Assembly: GCA_922989275.2 (NCBI GenBank)
Contig: OV277870.1
Coordinates: forward strand, 59,359,079-59,423,078
Length of the DNA stretch: 64,000 nucleotides
Direction of reading: 5' to 3'
Source: Gari tellinella
Taxonomy: Eukaryota; Mollusca; Bivalvia; Cardiida; Psammobiidae
This document shows, piece by piece, positions 28,701 through 40,700 of this stretch (position 1 is its first letter; every line of letters begins with the position of its first letter). A program made the translations under genes and the position numbers. A model generated the notes under the pieces. The model saw nothing but the letters and a program-made list of their open reading frames with translations, did no database searches and was not told where the DNA came from.

Positions 28701-31700
28701 CCCTTTCCCCCATAGAAGCGGCTTTTAGCGTATTTAGTTTATTCATCCGCTGAAGAAAATAGTTTCAGTTTATACCCTCATGAACAATTACTATTACAAA
28801 TATTTTATATAGCCTAGCAGATTTTAGCTTAAAGCAGGCTGAAAGTAAAGCAGAATGTGCCTTAAGGCGCATTCTGCTTTATTTTCAACCTGCTTTAAGT
28901 TGTTTTCTGTCTTCAAAACTAGAAACTGACTAAGGCGTAATGGGTTAAAAGAAGGCCCGCTTTAAGTGGTCACCTTTCTTCAAAACAAGAAACAGGCTAT
29001 GAGGTAATGGGTTAAAAGAAGGTAATTTTCTGTTGTAGATGAAGAGGGCTACACGGAGGAAGAGGAGGAGGATCGTGTGTATGAAGATCTGTCCACGTAC
29101 AGCTCAGGGCGGGGCAGTATGGAACTGGACAAGAAGTCCGAGGGTGACACAAGCTCCACCGGCAGTAAGATCTCTACACTAGAGATGTTTGGCAAGAAAG
29201 GGACAGTACTCCGTACACTCTGGTCTGAAATGCCAGAGGTAAGCAAGATAACACCTATCTATTACAACCACCCCTCTATTATGACCGCTAAACTGTGTAT
29301 TAATAACATAGGCGTTTAAGGCAAGTGACTGCTTGAAGGAAGATAAAAGTAAAACAGAAAGCTCATTTATGAGCTTTCAGTTTCACTTTCACTTTGTTTT
29401 AAGCTGTCACCTGTCTTTAGTATTACAATAGATAAACCTTCTTTTTAGTGGTCATTATAGAGAGGTTTTACTATAGTATCATGATTTTATTATTTCTAAT
29501 GAAATTTCAGAAGTTATATTTTATCACCCCTACCTGCAATTTAGCTAGAACAGTAAGTTTTCATTTTCGCTCAGTTGCTCAAAAAAGTACAGGCAATGCA
29601 GGGAGGGATAAGAAGTTTAACTCAATGGCATTCTTGTTATTTTCCTGCGATGGAGAAAACATGATTTTTACCATTTATTCAAAAGCCTGTTCCTACTATT
29701 GAAGATGAGTTAAAGCAGGTTGAAAGTAAAGCAGAATGCACCTTAACCCATTACCCCATAGCCTGTTTCTAGTATTGAAGACAGGTGACCACTTAAAGCA
29801 GGCTAAAAGTAAAGCATTCTGCTTTACTTTCAGCCTGCTTTAAGCTATTACCTACCAGAATATAGACAATTATAAATTCTTATGGTCCATATTCATGACT
29901 ATAAATTTTTTAACTATTTTTCTTTAGTGGAGGAATAGATTAAAAGCGTAAAAAGGCATATTTATGGTGTGATGGGTTAAGATGTAGTGTGCTTTACTTT
30001 CAGCCTGCTTTAAGTTGTCATCTGCTGGGATATAGAAAATATTTCCTATGATATACAGTAAAACCTCTCTATAACGGACACTAAAAAGAAGGCTAGTTTA
30101 GTGTATAAAAGACAGGTGACAGCTTAAAGCAAGATGACAGTAAAACAACAAGATGACAGTAAAACAGAAAGCTCCTACAGGAGCTTTCTGCTTTACTGTC
30201 ACCTTGCTTTAAGCAGTCCCCTGTCATTAACACCCAATAATTAACAAAATTAAGTGGTCGTAATAGAGAGGTTTTACTGTATATTGATGACATTGTATAA
30301 GCTGGTACTATTTTCTTCAAAGCAAGGATGAATTAAATGTGTTGAAATGTGTATCTATGGAGTCTAAATGGGTTATTAATGTCATTTTACTCTTATTTTT
30401 TTTTCAGGTGAAGTCAAGTGGAGTGTTGAATACTATCAGTGCCCATGAGAGAAAACTACAAGAGGTAGGACAGTCGAGACTTGATACCTCAAACTCTGTT
30501 AAATTTAACATGATTATATATCAAAGTTTAACCATTTACCTTGTAACCTTCTTCTGGTATTGAAGATAGGTGACCACTTAAAGCAGGTTGAAAGTAAAGC
30601 AGAATGTGCCTTCAGGGTGTATCAATGTCATGAATTTAAGAAGTTTTCAAAGTACATGAAAACACTTTATGATGGTTTTGTATTGAAGAGCTATTTAAGA
30701 TGAATGAAAAAATAGAAAAAGTGTACATTTTGGTGAACAACAGTTGGCTCCATGGCCATGTAAAATTTACCACACCCACTTTCTCTTAGTTTGTCCCTTT
30801 CAAACAGCCCGCTTCAATAAAATCCATTTTAAATGAAAACAAATATGATAACTTGGTTTTGTGTTATTTATTTCCTATCTATGGTAGTATTTCTTCATAC
30901 CAAAACTAATTTAAGAGAAAACAGGCACTAAATGTGAAATTTATAAAGCTCTAAATATCATCGATATGGTACTTTTTTGTAAATTTTGTAAGGGGAGATA
31001 ACTCTGTTTACTTTAAAGCGACTCGCAACCGGATGGTGTACTTGTCAAAATAAAATAAAATACTCAAATAAAAGCAAATTTGTGGCATTATTTGGCTTCT
31101 GACATTAAAAAAATATGATCAGTCCAAAAAAAGTCTCAAGAATCGTCACCGAATCTTAGATTTTTAGATATTTTCCATCGTTTTTCTATACCGACTAGTA
31201 GACGGTATAGTTGTTGCTGTTGCTTCTCTACACGGGCTCAGACATAAACACGAGCCGAATTACGAAGTTGTATGCACTTTCGACCGCAACACATTGAAAT
31301 ACGTTAAATCGATCCGAGATAAACAGATAGTTCCGTGGTCCATTGGTCTAAGCGGTTTCCCCTATTTTGCCTTCTGTCCGCCAATGCCGGGCCATGGGTT
31401 CGAATCCCACCAGAGACCAATATATTTTTTTATTGAAATTCATTTTTTTTAAACAGAATTTCTTATCCTAAACTAATTCTTTACCATTTATATAAGCGTT
31501 TGACACATATTTACAAATTACTATTTTTAATGCACCATCTGGTTGCGAGTCGCTTTAATAACTCAAAATTTTCAACACTGACCTTTCAATTTCTTTTCAT
31601 ATTTTGAACTGCCTTAGCATTGGCTTTCATTTGGTAGAATATAAGAAAAAGTTTAATACTAGAACTATTTCATATTCAAACTTTTTTACTTTTTTTTCAT

Positions 31701-34700
31701 AAACGAAAATATCTAATAAAATCATGCCCTATTAAAAGCATATTTTTGATATTCGAGGATCCATATTGTTCAAACCTAGTGCCTGCTTTGTCTAAATTTG
31801 GTTTCTATATGTGAAAATACCACCATAGTCATGAAATAAATACTGAAAACCCAAATTACCATGTTTGTTTTGTTTTGAAATAGATTTTACTGTAGCTTGT
31901 ACTCTGAATGGGTAAAATTTGAGAGAAAATGTCCAACTTTGACATACCTTTTTCAAATCGCTGTAGCTCAAAAAAAAGGACACCACCATATATTTTCCCC
32001 CCATTTTTTCATTCATCATAAATAGCTCTTCTAAAAGAACAATGATAGAAAAAAAGTTTGATACTTTAAAAAAATAGCTTATGGGTTGGATACACCCTTA
32101 AGCTGTCATCTGCTGGAATATAATAACATTTCTTGTTAAACATATTTATGACTGTATAAATTAGAACTATTTTCTTCAGTGGAGGAATAAATCAAATGCG
32201 ATTAAAGGTACTTCTATGAGGGAAAGGGTTAAAATAGGCAAGTTCAAGTTGTTGAAAATCAGTTGAAACTTGTTTGAACTATCAATGTTAGACTAATTAA
32301 CTTCTAAGCATTTGTCCATTTTCAGGAAGATTTACTCAGTCATAGTATTTAAAGATACATGATTTTTAATGCAAGATAGGAGTTTTCTGCTTCGCTTCCA
32401 TCCTGCTATTAGAGAAGCTTTCTGTTTTACTTTCATCCTGCTTTAAATATTCATTTTTGTTCAGTTTTTGCACTGATTGCTATGGGATAAACAGTGTTAT
32501 TACATTGTTTGATATTTCGATTCCAGGCTTTGTTTGAGATTCTTACCTCCGAGGCCACCTACCTGAAGAGTATCAACATTCTCATTAATGTGTACCTGAT
32601 GTCAGAGGAGTTTGGCTTGGACAGATCTAACAAATGTGTGCTCACTAAGCAGGAGAGACATGTGCTGTTCTCTAACATAGGAACCATCAGAGATACTAGT
32701 GAGAGGTGAGCAGCATTGCATACCATACAGTGTTTATTGTTTCTCTTGCCTGCTGTCTGATAAGCCAAAATTTGGTGGCAAATCTTTCTCAGGACAATAT
32801 TACTAACAAGGTTTTGAAAAGTGTACTGCACATTTCATGCAACTGTCTTGTTGTGGCATGTAGTTTAACCCATTACCCCATAAATATGCATTTTTACGAC
32901 TTAAATTCAGTTTTCCACTGAAGAAAACAGTTCAATTTTAGTCAGTAATGAATATGCAACATAAGTATTATTTTCTATATCCTAGCAGATGGTACCTTAA
33001 AGCAGGCTGAGAGTAAAGCAGAATACGACTCAAGGCGCATTCTTCTTTACTTTCAACTTGCTTTAATTGCTCACCTGTCTTCAAAACTAAGAATGGGCTA
33101 TTGGAAAATGAGTTAATATAAAAGGCCTAAAAATGTGTATTTAACAGTAAAGCATACCGTATTCTGTATCTAAACTATTTTGTACACTATACTTCAACTG
33201 CAACAAGCTGGAATCAAAAGCTATTTTCAGAAATGTAGAAGACGGATTTCTTTAGAAGACGACTTGTTTACATTGAATTATCCCATTAACCATTAAAGTT
33301 TTATGCCCCTAACTAGTTGAACACAAAGAGAAGTAGTTTCCTAAAACACAGAAAGCTTTTCAGCTGTCTTTCCAGATGGTAACTTAAAGCAGTTTGAAAG
33401 TAAAGCAGAACATTCTGCTTTACTTTCAAACTGCAGTAAGTGATCACCTGTTCTCAAAACAAGACACAGGCTATTGAATAATGAGTTATGTTATTAAAAT
33501 GTTTTAGTGTAAATATGAACTAAACACCAAACATAATTATGCAATCCATATTTGTAAATTATGAAAATACAATTCTGTCATTATATTTTCAGGTTTTTGT
33601 CAGAACTAGAGGAAGGGTGGCAGAAATCTGTGATGCTGTATGAAGTATGTGATACCATTAAGAGACATGCCGCTAAACACTTTGAGTGTTACGTGGCCTA
33701 CTGTAGTAACCAGACATTCCAGGACAAAGCTGTCACAGAACTCAAGTAAGTCACGACACACAGGTCAAAGGTCAAGTTAGATTTATCACTAAGAAGTAAA
33801 AATTGTAACCTCTATCTATCCCGTCAAAATTGATTGTATCTTAAAACTGATGTGAATAGCAAATATTTTGAAATCTATCGTATGTTTACGTAACTATGAT
33901 GGTCTGATATACAAGAGCTTTGATAAAACCCACTTGGGCATATGGTATATAAGATTGTAAACAACCTATTGTATCTACACTGCTAAATACAATGCTTTAG
34001 ATGATTTGGGGTGTCAAACAGTGTAGATTAAGGCTAGCCGTTGCATCAAAGACACAGCACCTGGCCTTGATCTACACTGTTTGCAATGCAATAAGGCAGG
34101 TTTTGTCATGGCACGACTCATAGGTATACGATAGCATATGAGTCTAAATGTTGATGAAACAGTCCCAAGACACAGAGGAACACAGTGTTTGATCAAGTGT
34201 TTTACTGTGATTTTCAACATTTTCTCTTATTGATGGTTGCTGGCTGCAATATTTTTGCAAAATCACAAATAGTGTATACCCTGATCAGAGGGCTCCGTCA
34301 CTGTATGCACATGACAAGGGTAATGTTCACAGGTACAATGTTTGTAAATGGCAGATATGCTTGTCACTAGTAGAGAATGTGTTAATATTCACTGTACAAA
34401 CTTACAGAAATCTCATTTTATCAGAATTTAACACATTCAACCCTAGTGACAAGTATACTTGTCATTTACAAACAGTGTACCTTTGGTGATTACACTTGTC
34501 CTATTCAAACAATGTAGACCCAGATCAGAGGGCTCCTTAAGGAGCCCTCTGATCAGGGTTTACACTGTTTGTCATTTTGAAATATATTGTTAAATCCACC
34601 CTAAATAGTCAAGAATGGGACTAGACTTATTTTGAAATCGCAATTGTCCATTAAAAGTGTCAGGGGTGAATGAGTTAACAGAACCAGATAATGTAATATT

Positions 34701-37700
34701 AGAACTCTCTCCAATTATAGGAAGAAGCAGGAGTTTTTAGAGGCCCTAAGGAGGTTGGAGAGCAGCCCAGACTGCCAGGGTTTGCCGATGATCTCGTTTC
34801 TACTACTGCCAATGCAGCGGATCACCCGTCTCCCCCTGCTGGTGGATGCCATATGCCATCGTCTCGATCCTATTAAAGACAAGGAGAAACATAAAGCTGC
34901 CATCAATGCATTTAATGCACTTAGTAAGGTAAGGGATAGAAATATGAAATGAGAAGGTCTGAAAAAATGATAACCTTCTTTTGTATACTTATAAAGCCAT
35001 TACACCTATTTATGTCTTAAATTCCCATTTCATACAGTCAAGAATGTGCACAATAATTAATGTTTCCTATGTTCTAGCAGATGGTAGCTTACAGCAGACT
35101 GAAAGAAAAGCAGAATGCATTCTGCTTTACTTTCAGCCTGCATTAAGCAACCATTTCTCTTTAATAATATAAGCAATATATCCTAGCAGATGAAAGCTTA
35201 AAGTAGGTCGTAAGTAAAGCATTCTGCTTTACTTTCAACCTGCTTTAAGTGGTCACCTGTATTCAAAACAAGAAACAGGCTATGGGGTAATGGGTTAAGC
35301 TAACTCTGGATTGACTGGTAATTGCAATAATCAATTAGATCAAAGTCTAATGCCAAAATTATCATAAACCTTTAATTCATTACGCCATAGATACAAATTT
35401 TTATGCACTTAAATCATTTCTGCTGGGTAAAAAATGGTTCAAATTTAAACAGTCATGAATATATATAATAAGATTTATTTTCTATTTTCTGCCTAAAGCA
35501 GGATGAAAGTAAAGCAGAATGCACATTAAGGCGCATTCTGATTTACTTTCAACTTGCTTTAATTTGTTACCTGTCTTCAAAACTAGAGGTAAAGGGTTAA
35601 CAAGGTTTTGGTCTTTTGAATAATGTATTAAATAATTATGATTTGAATAGCAGTATGCAATGTTTATTTTATATTATGGACAGGTGGTGAAGCGATGTAA
35701 CGATGGAGCTAAGAGAATGCAACAGACAGAACAAATGCTCATGTTAGCCAAACAGATGGAGTTCCCTACAAAGGTACCTGCTTATTTATTTCGGGGACTT
35801 TTATCTAGGTGGATTGGCAATGAACTTTGCTTGGAATTCAATCAATTGAATCATCATTATTTAAAGGGTACCTTTCAGCAAATTTAGAGAGATTTGATTT
35901 CTCCGAAAATTTCCGATATCGGATTTTTATTCCAACGGATGGAAGCTTAAGGCAGGCTGAAAGTAAAGCGAAATGCGCCTTAAGGCGCATTATGCTTTAC
36001 TTTCAACCTGCTTTAAGCATTACGTGTCTTAAACACCAGAAACAGACTATGGGTAAAAGGTATAATTCGGAAGATCACGCTTGAAAAATTGAAAAATTTT
36101 AAATCTTAGGATTTTTTTATCACCTTATGGCAGCCCTGCACCGGTCAGAATTGTGTTGAGTGACCATTTATATGGACCATAGATATAATTGAAAGCTTGA
36201 TCCTTTCCTCAACATGTCATGATAAATGCACGCAAATTGAGACCCATTTATGATACCGTATAAGTGGTTTTTTACGCGAGACGCAAATTTAGCGATTCTA
36301 CCGAAAATGAATTTTTAGCGTATTCATTTTCCGCGTAAGCGTATTGCAAATCTATTTTTCGCGGATATGATATCAAAATCTATTTCATTTTACCGTTTTT
36401 GGTTGTGTCTTGTCAATAAATCCTCATAAGTAAATGGTGCATTCAAAACTAAGGGAAGTAACTATTTTTTCATCATGACGGATATCGATCCTCCCTTCAT
36501 AAAGTATTTGGCACACTTGTTTACAATATGATCGGATACAAATTCCGTCTTCCTCCGTAAATGAACTATTAAAGTGCCAGAAAGTCACCATTGGATCCAG
36601 ATGAGATGCCGAGTAAATTGATGTCTCTAAAGGATCCAAACGTTTTCACACTAAGTTTACCCGTATATACGTGTAAACAATGGAGAAACGCCGCAGGCAG
36701 ACGAGCGGTCAATTGCGAGTGAATATCATAAGTCAAACTGTAAAAGCGATTAACCCTTTGTCTGCCGATGGGGGCTTGATTGGCATTTTCAACAGTTTGA
36801 GTATAGAAAATACGCAGAGTACAATTTGTTTATATATTTATTAGTTTAGTTTATATCTTTATTTAAGTCTCACAGACAACGAGAAATCTGAATCCAAATT
36901 GTTTGACACTCGTCTTTAGATCTCTTTAATGGAAACTGCATAAATTTGAAGGTGTAAACATGTCTGGTCCCAATTACATGTATGGACGAGCTTTGTGGGT
37001 ATTGGGTTAAGTTTTCACAAGTTTATCCTCAGGTCTCATCTGGATCCAAACTTCGATATTTGCAAAAGTATTCACACATGAAAAGGTAACAGTATCCGAG
37101 CCACTCGATTAAAGTACCAGAATATTCTGTTTTATATAGCCGTCTCTGTATTACGTTAACAAGCATGCCGACCGGAAAAAGAACACGGGAACGAAGAAAT
37201 GGTGTTTTGTTTTATGAAACAAGCCATGCTGTGTTTTTGATTTGTTTTTGAATTCTAGTTGAGCACAGGCTGGAGTTGTGATTAATCTGGACCTAGACTA
37301 TCAGGCAATGCACTGATACCAGTATTTATACATTTTAAGTAAATCATGAAGAGAAGTTTAGATGACAAACTGCCTCGAGTGGACTTTGCAGTCGAAAATG
37401 AATTATAAAAAGCAAGGAATATTTGGCGGATTATATTTACGCGAGTTTGATACACACGCGAAAATAGCGAAAATTTCCTTCTCGCGAAAAAATCCACTTA
37501 TACGGTATAAGACACAGCAGCTAATGTTTTGCTCTGGTTTTCTTTGAGGTAAAGGGTTAATTGATCAATGATTAACACATCTTTGACAGTAAATAATGAA
37601 AGATGTCATTATATACTTTATGATGTGTTTGTTTCAGGAGATCACCCAGATTCCTCTTGTGTCAGCGTCACGGTACCTTGTCAAACAAGGAGAGGTGGTG

Positions 37701-40700
37701 AAGATATTGAGTGATGCAGGGAGTAGGATACCATTTGGCAAAGCCAAGCACGGCAAACAGACCGCACATCTCTTCTTGTTTAACGACATTCTCCTGTTGA
37801 CAAAGAAGAAAGGGTAAATATTGATGTCAGTTTTATGCCCCTGCCAGGATAGTGTAGGGGCATTAGGGTGTTTGCCCTTTCCGTTAACCCATTACCCAAT
37901 AGATCAACTTTTTATGCCTTTATTTCATTCCTCCACTGAAGGAAATAGTTCAACTTTTTACAGTCATGAATATGTATCAGAAGAAACATTTTCTATTTTC
38001 CAACAGATGGTAGCTTAAAGCAGGCTGAAATTAAAGCAAAATGTGCTTTAAGGCACATTCTGCTTTACTTTCAACCTGCTTTAAGTGGTACACTGTCTTT
38101 AACCCTTTACCTGATAGCATTGTTTCTAGTATTGAAGATATGTGACTACTTAAAGCAGGTTGAAAGTAAAGCAGAATGCGCCCTAAGGCGCATTCTGCTT
38201 TACTTTCAGCCTGCTTTAAGCTATTAACTGCTAGAATAAGGAAAGTATTTAATATGACACATATTCATTACGGTATAATTTGGAACTATTTTCTTCAGCG
38301 GATGAATAAAATGAATGTGCTAAAAGTCGCTTCTATAAGGGAAAGGGTTAATACTATAGAAACAAGCTATGGAGTAAAGGGTTACCATTCAAAGAGTTAA
38401 ACACTGAAACCCTAATCAAAATGTAGGACTTTGTATGGCCGCCTTGGGAATATACTGTATGCCAATAAGTCAGACCCAGTCTGTTTGATTGTACAGCGGA
38501 CATTTTACTCTTTATTAAAAATGTTTATCAATTTACGGACAAGGCTGAAACTGGCCATAAACATTGACTTGTTTTGTCTATGATGAACCCAGTAATTGCA
38601 TCTGCTTAAAATAATTATCTGATTTTATTTGTCAAATTTATATTTTAGGTAAAATGACTATTTAAAAGTAATTTTGTAATGAGTGTCAAACAGTTTGGGT
38701 TTTGATCAGACAGCATCTGATCGGATCAATATCCAAACTGTTCGCAAATGACCATTGTACTCCGGTAAGACAGTGAAGGGGTTAAAGGTAAATGACCATT
38801 GTACTCCGGTAAGACAGTGAAGGGGTTAAAGGTAAATTACCATTGTACTCCGGTAAGACAGTGAAGGGGTTAAAGGTAAATTACCATTGTACTCCGGTAA
38901 GACAGTGAAGGGGTTAAAGGTAAATTACCATTGTACTCCGGTAAGACAGTAAAGGGGTTAAAGGTAAATAACCATTGTACTCAGGTAAGACAGTAAAGGG
39001 GTTAAAGGTAAATAACCATTGTACTCCAGTAAGACAGTAAAGGGGTTAAAGGTAAATAACCATTGTACTCCGGTAAGACAGTAAAGGGGTTAAAGGTAAA
39101 TAACCATTGTACTCCGGTAAGACAGTGAAGGGGTTAAAGGTAAATAACCATTGTACTCCGGTAAGACAGTAAAGGGGTTAAAGGTAAATAACCATTGTAC
39201 TCCAGTAAGACAGTAAAGGGGTTAAAGGTAAATAACCATTGTACTCCGGTAAGACAGTGAAGGGGTTAAAGGTAAATTACCATTGTACTCCGGTAAGACA
39301 GTGAAGGGGGTTAAAGGTAAATGAATACAGTAAAACCTCACTATTACGACCACTTAACCCCATAGAAGCGACTTTTAGCGAATCTGATTTATTCCTCCGC
39401 TGAAGAAAATAGTTCCAATTTAATCAGTCATGAATATATATTATAGGGAAAATTTTCAATATATTCTCGCACAGGATAGCTTAAAGCAGGCTGAAAGTAA
39501 AGCTGAATGCGCCTTAAGCGCATTCTGCTTTACTTTCAACCTGCTTTAAGTAGTAACCTATTTTCAATTCTAGAAATAGGCTATCAGGTAAAGGGTTAAA
39601 TGAAGGCTAGTTAATTGTATAAAAGATAGGTGACACCTTAAAGCATGGTGACAGTAAACAGAAAGCTCCTTAAGGAGCTTTCTGTTAACTGTCACCTTAC
39701 TTTTAACAGTCACCTTTTGTAAACACCTAATTATTATCACAGTTTATTGGTCGTAACAGAGAGGTTTTACTGTACATTTATTAAACTTTCAGTTCCCAGT
39801 ATATAGTAACAGACTATGCCCAGCGGAACTCTCTACATGTGGAGGTGATAGATAACCCAGAGAAGCACCGGTTACTTCCCCTGGGGCCTCCTAGTGGCTG
39901 TAAGAACCTGTTTCTTCTAGTGATGCTGGAGAATAGCCAGAAACTGATGGTAGAGACTGTCTTCTCCTGTAACTCTGTGTAAGTAAATTATCTCATTTTA
40001 CTCAATTTCAGTTTCTTGCGGAAGGTCGGTGGTTCTACCCAGTTGCCGATTTGTGCCTGAAACAGTGCATAAAGGACTTCTGGGGTCTTCCTCCACCTAT
40101 AATTAGCTGGACGTTGCGATATGACTGAAATACTGTTGAAAGCGACGTAAAATCAAAACAAATCAAATCAAATCAATTTCAGTTTATTCTTCCACTTAAG
40201 AAAATATGGTCATGAATATGTAGATCTACCACAAGAAATATTTTGTATCTTTTAGCAGATGGTAGCTTAAAGCGACTCGCAACCAGATGGTGAATTTGCA
40301 AAAATAAAAGAAAATACTCAAATAAAAACAAATGTGTAGCATTATCATGCATCTGGCATTAGAAAATATGATCAGTCTAAAAACATCCTTAAGAAAAGTC
40401 TTCAAATCTTAAATATTTAGATATTTTCCATCGCTTTATCCGTTGCGTCGAAAGACACATCAGAAATTGATCACGGGCTCAGACATAAACCCGAGCCAAA
40501 TTATGTTCTCTCCATCGCTACACACTGAAGTACGTTAAAATCGATACCAAATATATGAATAGCCCAATGGTCGAGTGGGCTAAGTGGTTGACTTATTTTG
40601 CTACTCTGTCCCCGCATGCTGGGTCCCGGGTTTGAATCCAACCACTACTCAATAATTTATTTTTTATTGAAATGCGTTTTTTAAACAGAATTTCTTATCC

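Larger units (their letters stand above)
29683..30370 (-). mobile_element. MITE A copy, reverse, with two later insertions
   Basis: GCCTGTTCCTACTATTGAAG through GAATGCACC, then after the nested A the segment 29981-30055, then after the nested F the terminal part ATTGATGACATTGTATAAGC to about 30370. Confidence 0.7.
30614..32097. mobile_element. Element G, ~1.5 kb, AGGGTGTATC ends, inserted in a MITE hairpin tip
   Basis: AGGGTGTATC near 30614 is inverted as GATACACCCT near 32097. The interior is AT-rich, has no coding frame of note, and contains element R copy 2. Class unknown. Confidence 0.6.
30527..32233 (-). mobile_element. MITE A copy, reverse, split by element G
   Basis: TTTAACCATTTACCTTGTAA through AATGTGCCTT at 30612, continuing after 32097 as TAAGCTGTCATCTGCTGG to GAGGGAAAGGGTTAA. 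The break is at the tip of the hairpin. Confidence 0.75.

Noticed and set aside
38745..39323. Regular 44-bp repeats that could suggest a CRISPR array
   Set aside because: There are no unique spacers between repeats, the unit is the end of a neighbouring MITE, and the genome is eukaryotic.
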